DNA from: RGIG6353 sp045653035
GTDB taxonomy: Bacteria > Bacillota > Clostridia > Oscillospirales > SIG627
Length of the DNA stretch: 64,000 nucleotides
Reading direction: 5' to 3'
NCBI GenBank assembly: GCA_045653035.1
Contig: JAZOLO010000016.1
Span: forward strand, 222,755 to 286,754
A program made the translations under genes and the position numbers. The notes below the pieces were generated by a model. It made no database searches and was not told where the DNA came from. It saw only the letters and a list, made by a program, of their open reading frames with translations. Shown here piece after piece: positions 57,375 through 64,000 of the stretch (its first letter is position 1; each line of letters opens with the position of its first letter).

Positions 57375-58514
57375 ATGGATTCAGAAATGACAAAATTGTT
57401 TTTTGCTCTTATACGCTCTGCAATTCGTGGCGAAAAGCTTTCGGGCAGTGAACGCGATGCACTTTCCTCGCTACAGCTTTCGGACTTACTTAAACTTGCA
57501 GACAAGCACGAAATCGCTCAGCTTATAGTATATGCCCTTAAAGAAAACGGTTTTAGCACAGTGCCTTTTGAAAAACTGCTTTTTAAAGCAATATACGTAT
57601 ATGACAGGATGAACCTTGAATTTATAAGGCTTACCGAAGCATTGGAGAGTGCAAAAATTCCTTTCATTCCCTTAAAGGGTGCGGTTATCCGTAAACGCTA
57701 TCCACAGCCCTGGATGCGTACAAGCTGTGATATTGACGTTTTTGTTCGTGAAAGTCACTTGGAAAAAGCCATATCGGTACTTTGCGAAAAGTGCGGATAT
57801 GAGTGCGGTGAAAGAGGGCCTCATGACGTAGGACTTACCGCTTCAAACGGCACACGCATAGAACTGCACTACAAGCTTGTGGAAGAAGCAAGAGTGGGCG
57901 AAGCCTTTGACGTGCTTGTACGAGTTTTTGAAAATGCAGAGGTGTGCGAGGGTTCCCAATACAGATACGAGATGACCGACGCATTTTTCTATTTTTATCA
58001 TGTGGCACACATGGCAAAGCACTTTGAAACAGGCGGATGCGGTATCCGTCCCTTTATTGATTTGTGGTTACTTGACGGCATTGAAGGGGCAAGTAAAGAA
58101 GGACGCGACAAGCTCCTTGAAGAGGGAAAGCTTTTGAAGTTTGCAGAAAAAGCACGTAACTTGAGTAAGGTGTGGCTTGAAGGGCAGGAGGCTGACGAGT
58201 TTTCTTTGCAGCTTGAGAGGTTTATTTTAGGGGGCGGTGTTTACGGCTCATCCGAAAACAGAGTTGCTCTTCACCAAAAAAAGAAAGGCGGACGCATAGG
58301 ATATCTTGTGTCCAGAATATTTGCATCAAGGGAAAAGCTCAAAGGATATTATCCTATTCTTGAAAAGCATCCCTGGCTTCTTCCTTTTATGCAGGTTAGA
58401 CGTTGGTTTTTGATTTTCCGTCCAAATGTTGCAAGAATGGCAAAGGGAGAGCTTTCTGCAAATAAAAGCATTGGAAAAGATATGAATGACTTTCTTGAAA
58501 ACGTTGGATTATGA
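57375..58514 (+). CDS. Uncharacterised nucleotidyltransferase-family protein (PF14907-like)
   Basis: A 379-residue protein of the family annotated as uncharacterised nucleotidyltransferase. The catalytic core LKGAVIRKRYPQPWMRTSCDIDVFV near 92-116 has the two aspartates of a polymerase-beta-like fold (DIDVFV), and HYKLVEE near 157 supplies the third acidic position. These proteins recur in surface polysaccharide and lantibiotic clusters without a known reaction. The start is the ATG at 57375 with AAGGAGTG upstream, 14 bp after the nucleotidyltransferase stop. It is the last gene of the cluster, before a terminator. Confidence 0.78.
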   Translation: MDSEMTKLFFALIRSAIRGEKLSGSERDALSSLQLSDLLKLADKHEIAQLIVYALKENGFSTVPFEKLLFKAIYVYDRMNLEFIRLTEALESAKIPFIPLKGAVIRKRYPQPWMRTSCDIDVFVRESHLEKAISVLCEKCGYECGERGPHDVGLTASNGTRIELHYKLVEEARVGEAFDVLVRVFENAEVCEGSQYRYEMTDAFFYFYHVAHMAKHFETGGCGIRPFIDLWLLDGIEGASKEGRDKLLEEGKLLKFAEKARNLSKVWLEGQEADEFSLQLERFILGGGVYGSSENRVALHQKKKGGRIGYLVSRIFASREKLKGYYPILEKHPWLLPFMQVRRWFLIFRPNVARMAKGELSANKSIGKDMNDFLENVGL

Positions 58515-58520
58515 TAAAAT

Positions 58521-58555
58521 AAGTGGGGATTGTGAACAATTCCCACTTATTTTTA
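58521..58555 (+). terminator. Terminator at the end of the exopolysaccharide cluster
   Basis: AAGTGGGGATTG and CAATTCCCACTT with one mismatch (58521-58548), then ATTTTTAA. Confidence 0.8.
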
Positions 58556-58636
58556 ACTTCAAATTCAATAAAATTATAAATTTTATTAAAAATTAGGTGG
58601 TATTATATAGCCAGTAAAACCAAAGGAGGCTCATTT

Positions 58637-60088
58637 ATGTCAGACAAGGATTTTGAAACAAACGGAAATTTAAACGAAAACGTTTGTGAAAATAGCGATA
58701 AAAATATATCAGATAAAAATGAAAACGTAGAAAATACTGCACAGGCTATCTCCGAAGAAAAAACAGTTTATACACATGTCCCTGTAGGAGAAGGAAGTAT
58801 TCCTCCGCCTCCCAGACCCCAGAACACCTACGGCGGATTTTCTCAAAAGTGGAATTATGAACGCTTTGAGGAAAAATCAAAAAAGAAGGGAAGAGGGCTT
58901 AAGGTTTTTGCTATTGCTATGTCTTTCCTCTTCGTCATAACTCTTACGGCTTTCGCCACCTATTATTTAACAAACGAGCTTGCAGATGCCGACTCTCCCG
59001 TAACAAAGCTTTTTAATAATGACAGACACAGTACGGTATCGAATGAGCCTATCCGTGACAAAATTACTACCGGGGACAAAATAACCGTTCCCGAAATTGT
59101 TGCAGAGTATTCGGGTGAAGAACTCTCCAGTCAGGAGATTATCGCACTTGCAAAGCCCAGCGTTGTGGGTATTAAGACAATGATTGAGGAGTATTATTCC
59201 TTCTACGGCACACAGACCTACGAGGGCGTTGGCTCAGGATTTATAATTACCGAGGACGGGTATATAGTTACAAACTATCACGTAATCGAGGATGCGGTAA
59301 GCATCAAGGTTATTCTTTCCAACGGCAAAGAATACGATGCCGAAACAGTAGGCTATGACGCACTTTCCGATGTTGCGGTACTCAAAATCGAAGCAACAGA
59401 GCTTCCTGCCCTTGTTATAGGAAATTCTGACATAGTTATTGCAGGTGATACTGTTATCGCTATCGGCTGTCCCTCGGGAATTGACCTTGCAGGTACTGCC
59501 ACAAGAGGTATGGTATCAATGGTAAACCGTGAGATTGCCATTACCGACTATTACGGCAGAACTCAGAAAATGATGAAGGTAATTCAGATAGATGCGGCTA
59601 TCAACCCGGGAAATTCAGGCGGCCCTCTGCTTAATTCAAGAGGCGAGGTAATAGGCATCAATACACTTAAGCTTTCCTCTACAGGCTATGAGGGAATAGG
59701 CTTTGCACTTCCCATAAACGGAGTTATGTCGCTTGTTGACCAAATTTGCGAAAACGGCGCAGTAGTTGAGCGTCCTGCCGACAGCTTTGTTACAGGCAAG
59801 GCGGCACTTGGTATAACCTATCGTGAAATTTCCGCAGCGGAATCCCGTCAGTACAAGCTTCCTCAGGGTGTTCTTGTAGTGTTTATTTCACAGGGCGGTG
59901 CGGCACAGAGGTGCGGTATCAAGTCGGGCGACGTTATAACTGAGTTTGACGGCGTTGAAATCACAACCGACGACAAGCTCATTGAGTTGATTGACTCAAA
60001 GAAGCCGGGAGATATCGTTAAAGTTAAAGTTTACCGCGACGGTGAGACTCTTGAGCTTGACGTAGTACTTGCAGAAGCAGTAGAATAA
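58637..60088 (+). CDS. HtrA/DegP-type membrane-anchored serine protease with PDZ domain
   Basis: A 483-residue envelope protease. A long acidic cytoplasmic N-terminus (1-85), one transmembrane helix (about 93-113), the trypsin-like domain (about 165-360) with triad His215 (TNYHV), Asp245 (SDVAVLKI) and Ser327 (PGNSGGP), and a PDZ domain (about 380-480) ending the protein. It degrades or refolds damaged exported proteins. The signal-anchor form is that of Bacillus HtrA/HtrB rather than soluble DegP. It has AAAGGAGG before the ATG and its own terminator, and lies just after the polysaccharide cluster. Confidence 0.95.
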   Translation: MSDKDFETNGNLNENVCENSDKNISDKNENVENTAQAISEEKTVYTHVPVGEGSIPPPPRPQNTYGGFSQKWNYERFEEKSKKKGRGLKVFAIAMSFLFVITLTAFATYYLTNELADADSPVTKLFNNDRHSTVSNEPIRDKITTGDKITVPEIVAEYSGEELSSQEIIALAKPSVVGIKTMIEEYYSFYGTQTYEGVGSGFIITEDGYIVTNYHVIEDAVSIKVILSNGKEYDAETVGYDALSDVAVLKIEATELPALVIGNSDIVIAGDTVIAIGCPSGIDLAGTATRGMVSMVNREIAITDYYGRTQKMMKVIQIDAAINPGNSGGPLLNSRGEVIGINTLKLSSTGYEGIGFALPINGVMSLVDQICENGAVVERPADSFVTGKAALGITYREISAAESRQYKLPQGVLVVFISQGGAAQRCGIKSGDVITEFDGVEITTDDKLIELIDSKKPGDIVKVKVYRDGETLELDVVLAEAVE

Positions 60089-60095
60089 AATAACC

Positions 60096-60133
60096 AAAAA
60101 GGGAGAAAACTCAAGGGCTTTCTTCCTTTTTTG
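60096..60133 (+). terminator. Terminator of the htrA-like gene
   Basis: AAAAAGGGAGAAA and TTTCTTCCTTTTT with one mismatch, ending in a T-run. Confidence 0.7.
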
Positions 60134-60184
60134 TCAGTCAAACAAAAATTGTCATCTGTAAATTTCCTTTTTGCTCTAATTATT

Positions 60185-60213
60185 TTGAAATGCTTTTTAA
60201 AGTATTGTATAAT
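60185..60213 (+). promoter_or_regulatory. Promoter of the cupin gene
   Basis: TTGAAA (60185-60190), a 17-bp spacer and a perfect TATAAT (60208-60213). Confidence 0.65.
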
Positions 60214-60247
60214 AAAAAATAGTATTTTTATTAAAAGGAATAACATT

Positions 60248-60592
60248 ATGATAAAGAGAGCAAGTGACGTAAAGGTCAATAATAAGAATAACGACTTGGG
60301 CAACGTTAAGATGTTAATGTCCGACCTTCGTGAATTTGAGGGGATTAACTCTAAGATTAGAATTTTTTCTCACATAAAGCTTAATGCAGGGGAAAGTATG
60401 GAGTTCCACAAGCACGTTGGGGAGTGTGAGCTTTACTACATACTTTCTGGTAAAGCACTTTATAACAACAATGGCGAAAAGGTTTCCCTTGAAGACGGTG
60501 ACGTAACTTATACTCCTTCGGGTGAAGGACACGGAATCGAAAACACAGGCAATGACATCCTCGAATATATCGCACTTATAGTAATGGACTGA
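60248..60592 (+). CDS. Small cupin-domain protein
   Basis: A 114-residue single-domain cupin. Motif 1 is HKHVGECELYYILSGKALY (about 57-75), including the two His and the Glu of the metal site; motif 2 is DVTYTPSGEGHGIENTG (about 86-102). It probably binds a metal ion and a small molecule; no reaction can be assigned. The start is the ATG at 60248, downstream of a good promoter; longer in-frame starts lie in the promoter. It converges with the NERD protein gene across a long perfect hairpin. Confidence 0.85.
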   Translation: MIKRASDVKVNNKNNDLGNVKMLMSDLREFEGINSKIRIFSHIKLNAGESMEFHKHVGECELYYILSGKALYNNNGEKVSLEDGDVTYTPSGEGHGIENTGNDILEYIALIVMD

Positions 60593-60599
60593 TAACACA

Positions 60600-60636
60600 A
60601 AAACGCTTCAGCAAAATAATTTTGCTGAAGCGTTTT
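60600..60636. terminator. Bidirectional terminator between the cupin and NERD genes
   Basis: A 17-bp perfect stem AAAACGCTTCAGCAAAA with its complement (60600-60636) around TAA, with A- and T-tracts at the ends so that it works for both transcripts. Confidence 0.9.
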
Positions 60637-60637
60637 A

Positions 60638-61342
60638 TTATCTGTAGTTTATTCTGTATGCTCTCTTCTTCTGATTGCTTTCGTATATCTTCTTTTTATG
60701 CTCTCTTTGACGAAGCCTTCTCGTTTCCATGTTGGAGGTGATAAAGGCTTCGACTCTTCCTCGCATATCTTTCGTCATTCTCTTGTCAGGCTTTTTTCTT
60801 TTGATAAAAGAAGAGAGTGAGGAGAGCTTTATAACGTTTTTGACGTTTTTAGAAAAAGACACGTTGTTTGAGGTAAATACTACTACGGGATAAACGGGAA
60901 GACTTGCAAGGCTCTGTCTTTTTCTGAAAAGATTTTCGAGGGCACTCACATGTACGTTATTTTGATGAATGGGATTGTGAAATCTTATCACCTTGTCACG
61001 CCACCTTTGAGTCCATACCTTTCCCTCTGTTACAATATAGCCGTTGTGGCTTTTAACTTCGATTATAAATATACCTCTGTCAGAAATAAGAATGGTATCT
61101 ATCTCGGTAAGTCCCTGAGGTGTTTTAAGATAAACGTCCTTTAAAACGGTAGCCTTAGGAAAACACTTTTTCAAAAAGTCGACTACCTTTTTTTCGGCAC
61201 TGTCCCCGTAATGCTCAACCTTTCTCTGACGGCTTTTCTTTTTAAGTGCCGAATGAAGATGGTAAAGGGTAGCTGCTATAATTACAGTTAAGTTTATTAT
61301 ACCAAAAACAAGTATCAATATGGCAAGCTTGTCATTTGACAT
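60638..61342 (-). CDS. Membrane-anchored NERD-domain protein
   Basis: A 234-residue protein with one N-terminal transmembrane helix (about 5-27) and a NERD (nuclease-related) domain at about 45-155. GDSAEKKVVDFLKKCFP, LTEIDTILISDRGIFIIEVKSHNG (with the E-D-EVK nuclease pattern) and PVVVFTSN are its core motifs. The acidic residues and lysine of the PD-(D/E)XK fold look intact, so nuclease activity is possible. The start is the ATG at 61342 with AAGGAG upstream. Transcribed divergently from the pyruvate:ferredoxin oxidoreductase gene. Confidence 0.88.
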   Translation of the reverse strand: MSNDKLAILILVFGIINLTVIIAATLYHLHSALKKKSRQRKVEHYGDSAEKKVVDFLKKCFPKATVLKDVYLKTPQGLTEIDTILISDRGIFIIEVKSHNGYIVTEGKVWTQRWRDKVIRFHNPIHQNNVHVSALENLFRKRQSLASLPVYPVVVFTSNNVSFSKNVKNVIKLSSLSSFIKRKKPDKRMTKDMRGRVEAFITSNMETRRLRQREHKKKIYESNQKKRAYRINYR

Positions 61343-61440
61343 AAAAATCTCCTTAAAATTGAGTTTATTAGATTTTAACACAAAAAACAAAAATTTACAA
61401 CAAATCCAAAAAGTTTTTTGAAAAAAAATAAAAAAGGATA

Positions 61441-61469
61441 TTTACAAGAGAGAAAAAAAGTGTTATTAT
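61441..61469 (+). promoter_or_regulatory. Promoter of the pyruvate:ferredoxin oxidoreductase gene
   Basis: TTTACA (61441-61446), a 17-bp spacer and TATTAT (61464-61469), 61 bp before the ATG, which has AAAGGAGG upstream. Confidence 0.65.
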
Positions 61470-61530
61470 ATACACGTATGCAAAAGATACTGTACATAGA
61501 AGCAGTAAAATCATAAAGGAGGAAAAAACT

Positions 61531-64000
61531 ATGGCAAGAAGAAAGATTTCCATGGATGGTAATACCGCCGCCGCTCACGTGTCCTATGCGTTCACAGAAG
61601 TTGCAGCGATATATCCCATCACCCCTTCAAGCCCCATGGCCGAGGTTACAGACGCTTGGTCAGCAGCCGATAAAAATATTTTTGGCGAACCCGCAAGAAA
61701 TATTTTCGGTGAAACAGTTAAAATGGTAGAGATGCAGTCAGAGGCTGGTGCCGCAGGTGCGGTTCACGGCTCTCTTGCAGCAGGTGCTCTTACCACAACC
61801 TACACAGCATCACAGGGTCTTCTTTTGATGATCCCCAACATGTACAAGATTGCAGGTGAATTACTTCCTAACGTTATTCACGTTTCTGCACGTTGTGTTG
61901 CAACTCATGCACTCAACATCTTCGGAGACCACTCCGACGTATACGCTTGTCGTCAGACAGGCTACGCTATGCTTGCTGAGAGCAATCCTCAGGAAGTAAT
62001 GGACCTTGGTGCAGTTGCTCACCTTGCAACTATCAAGGGCAGAGTACCCTTCCTTAACTTCTTCGACGGTTTCAGAACTTCTCACGAAATTCAGAAGATA
62101 GAGGCTTGGGATACAGCAGACCTCAAGGAAATGGTAGACATGGACGCTATTGCCGAGTTCCGTGCACGTGCTATCAATCCTGAGCATCCCGTTCTTCGCG
62201 GCTCTGCTGAAAACGGAGATATATTCTTCCAGCACAGAGAAGCATGTAACCGCTACTATGACGCTCTTCCCGAAATCGTAGAAGAGTACATGGCAAAGGT
62301 TAATGCTAAGATTGGTACAAACTACCAGCTCTTTAACTACTATGGTGCACCCGATGCAGACAGAGTTATTATCGCTATGGGTTCTATCTGTGACGTTGCA
62401 GAGGAAGTAGTTGACTACCTTAACGCTCACAGTGAAAAGGTTGGTCTTGTTAAGGTTCGTCTTTACAGACCCTTCCGTGCAGACAAGCTCCTTGCAGTTA
62501 TTCCCGAGACCGCAAAGAAGATTGCAGTTCTCGACAGAACAAAGGAACCCGGCTCTCTCGGCGAGCCTCTCTATCTTGACGTTGTTACCGCATTTGCTCA
62601 GGCAGGCAGAGCAGCTCAGATAGTGGGCGGCAGATACGGTCTCGGTTCTAAGGATACACCTCCTTCAAGTGTATTCGCAGTATATGAGAACCTCGCTGAA
62701 AAGGCTCCCAAGAACAACTTCACTATCGGTATTGTAGATGACGTTACAGGTCTTTCTCTTGCAGAGAAGCCCGCTCCCGACACTTCTGCTGAAGGAACTA
62801 TCAGCTGTAAGTTCTGGGGTCTTGGCGGAGACGGTACAGTTGGTGCTAACAAGAACTCCATCAAGATTATCGGTGACCACACCGACAAGTACATTCAGGC
62901 ATACTTCCAGTATGACTCCAAGAAGACAGGCGGTATCACCATTTCTCACCTTCGTTTCGGTGATAAGGCTATCAAGTCTCCTTACTACATCAATAAGGCT
63001 AACTTCGTTGCATGTCATAATCAGGCATACCTTACAAAGTACGATATGGTTTCCGATATCGTTCCCGGCGGTACATTCCTTCTTGACTGTAACTGGAAGG
63101 AAGAGGAGCTTGACCTCCACCTCCCCGCAAGCGTTAAGTCTTATATCGCAAACAACAACGTTAAGTTCTACATAATCAACGCTACCGACATCGCTCTCAA
63201 TCAGATCGGCGACGGTAAGGTTAAGAATACAGTTCTCCAGTCTGCATTCTTTGCACTTGCAAAGATTCTTCCTGCTGAAGAAGCTATCGAATACATGAAG
63301 AAGATGGCATACAAGTCCTACAGCAAGAAGGGACAGGAAATCGTTGACAAGAACTACGCCGCTATCGAAGCAGGTGCAGGTGCTCTTGTTGAGGTTAAGG
63401 TTCCCGACGCATGGAAGAACGCAGGCGTTGATGCACCTGCTCTGGCAGTAACAGGTGACAGAGCAGAGCTTGTTGACTTCGTAAACAACGTAGTTAACCC
63501 TGTTGGTGCAATGAAGGGTGACTCTCTTCCCGTTTCCGCATTCGAGAAATACGTTGACGGTACCTTCCCTCAGGGCTCTGCCGCTTACGAAAAGCGTGGC
63601 GTTGCAGTTAAGGTTCCTCAGTGGATTCCCGAAAACTGTATCCAGTGTAACCAGTGTTCTTACGTATGTCCTCATGCAACACTTCGTCCTTACGCTCTTT
63701 CTGCTGACGAGTCAGCTAACGCTCCTGCAGCTATGAAGAGAACACAGATGAAGGGCAAGGGCTGCGAAGAATTCCAGTTCACTATCAGCATTTCTCCTCT
63801 CGACTGTATGGGATGTGGCGCTTGTGCTAACATCTGTCCTGCTAAGGAAAAGGCACTCGTTATGGTACCTCAGGCGAAGGAAGCAGCTCAGGCAGACGTA
63901 TGGACCTACACAACTGAAATGGTTTCTAAGAAGGACGATCCCTTCGCAGATACAACAGTTAAGGGAAGCCAGTTCAACCTGCCCCTCCTTGAGTTCTCCG
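61531..64000 (+). CDS. nifJ: Pyruvate:ferredoxin (flavodoxin) oxidoreductase, N-terminal 823 residues
   Basis: The gene starts at the ATG at 61531 and runs off the right edge without a stop. SMDGNTAAAHVSYAFTEVAA and IYPITPSSPMAE are the start of domain I; the gamma and hinge parts follow; two 4Fe-4S ferredoxin-type clusters are seen at CIQCNQCSYVCP (Cys703 onward) and CMGCGACANICP (Cys759 onward). The C-terminal thiamine diphosphate domain lies outside the window. It oxidises pyruvate to acetyl-CoA and CO2 and reduces ferredoxin, the core reaction of anaerobic clostridial metabolism. Codon use is strongly biased, as expected for a highly expressed gene. Confidence 0.96.
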   Translation, partial: MARRKISMDGNTAAAHVSYAFTEVAAIYPITPSSPMAEVTDAWSAADKNIFGEPARNIFGETVKMVEMQSEAGAAGAVHGSLAAGALTTTYTASQGLLLMIPNMYKIAGELLPNVIHVSARCVATHALNIFGDHSDVYACRQTGYAMLAESNPQEVMDLGAVAHLATIKGRVPFLNFFDGFRTSHEIQKIEAWDTADLKEMVDMDAIAEFRARAINPEHPVLRGSAENGDIFFQHREACNRYYDALPEIVEEYMAKVNAKIGTNYQLFNYYGAPDADRVIIAMGSICDVAEEVVDYLNAHSEKVGLVKVRLYRPFRADKLLAVIPETAKKIAVLDRTKEPGSLGEPLYLDVVTAFAQAGRAAQIVGGRYGLGSKDTPPSSVFAVYENLAEKAPKNNFTIGIVDDVTGLSLAEKPAPDTSAEGTISCKFWGLGGDGTVGANKNSIKIIGDHTDKYIQAYFQYDSKKTGGITISHLRFGDKAIKSPYYINKANFVACHNQAYLTKYDMVSDIVPGGTFLLDCNWKEEELDLHLPASVKSYIANNNVKFYIINATDIALNQIGDGKVKNTVLQSAFFALAKILPAEEAIEYMKKMAYKSYSKKGQEIVDKNYAAIEAGAGALVEVKVPDAWKNAGVDAPALAVTGDRAELVDFVNNVVNPVGAMKGDSLPVSAFEKYVDGTFPQGSAAYEKRGVAVKVPQWIPENCIQCNQCSYVCPHATLRPYALSADESANAPAAMKRTQMKGKGCEEFQFTISISPLDCMGCGACANICPAKEKALVMVPQAKEAAQADVWTYTTEMVSKKDDPFADTTVKGSQFNLPLLEFS

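Noticed and set aside
62665..63675. A 336-codon minus-strand open frame inside the pyruvate:ferredoxin oxidoreductase gene
   Set aside because: The opposite strand encodes well-conserved PFOR domains including two 4Fe-4S motifs; the long antisense frame is a by-product of strong codon bias.
1..64000. tRNA and rRNA genes
   Set aside because: No segment with a convincing cloverleaf or conserved rRNA sequence was noticed on either strand, though a covariance-model scan was not possible here.

Overview
The window reads as chromosome of a spore-forming, anaerobic, moderately AT-rich Bacillota, most likely a clostridial gut lineage of the Oscillospiraceae/Ruminococcaceae type. The evidence is spoVT, dpaA-dpaB and a spoVB-like flippase (sporulation), a complete V-type ATPase with a Na+-type rotor motif, pyruvate:ferredoxin oxidoreductase, neighbouring cohesin and dockerin proteins, and AGGAGG-type ribosome binding sites. 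No tRNA, rRNA, CRISPR array, phage or intact transposase gene was seen.

Layout. 1-980 (minus): NusG-domain-II protein, Gx-type membrane protein and the start of an ApbE-like lipoprotein, resembling a flavin/extracellular-electron-transfer cassette. 1103-3215 (plus): uppP, a purine phosphoribosyltransferase, a MITE-like palindrome and an acidic lipoprotein behind a possible attenuator. 3311-11784 (mostly minus): spoVT, a LysR regulator divergent from an M20 peptidase, a 325-bp inverted-repeat element, an acyl-CoA-synthetase-like enzyme with a degenerate E2-like acyltransferase, dpaAB and cysK. 11898-13435 (plus): a cytidylate-kinase-like protein and a BrkB-family protein. 13441-21682 (minus): nine-gene V-ATPase operon in the order H/G-I-K-E-C-F-A-B-D. 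21932-25210 (plus): lipid kinase, NAD(P)HX dehydratase, spoVB-like flippase. 25324-27984 (plus): dockerin protein with four Ig-like repeats, then a cohesin protein. 28035-29241: small membrane proteins and an XRE regulator. 29347-37417 (minus): glnS, gltX, RNA methyltransferase, folA, thyA, a YigZ-family protein, hflX and rpmE. 38008-40226 (minus): mntP behind a Mn2+ (yybP-ykoY) riboswitch, and malQ. 40411-58514 (plus): a 16-gene exopolysaccharide/capsule cluster. 58637-64000: htrA, a cupin, a NERD-domain protein, and the start of the pyruvate:ferredoxin oxidoreductase gene, which runs off the right edge.

How the genes work together. The polysaccharide cluster holds an aminotransferase, an initiating phosphoglycosyl transferase, one GT2 and three GT4 glycosyltransferases alternating with two TupA-like ATP-grasp proteins, a Wzy-like polymerase, a pyruvyl transferase, a Wzx flippase, a nitroreductase-family protein, a uronate-type NDP-sugar epimerase, a GHMP sugar-1-kinase whose motif recalls plant galacturonokinase, a sugar-1-phosphate nucleotidyltransferase and a second, uncharacterised nucleotidyltransferase. 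A natural reading is Wzx/Wzy-dependent synthesis of an acidic glycan. Its middle part is visibly more AT-rich than the flanks, as expected for an exchangeable serotype-type region.

The points most worth a second look are the kinase/nucleotidyltransferase pair, the alternating GT4/ATP-grasp array, the cohesin-dockerin pair, the inverted-repeat element that supplies the stop codon of its neighbour, and the E2-like protein without its catalytic histidine. All functional assignments come from reading motifs by eye; no database search was run.
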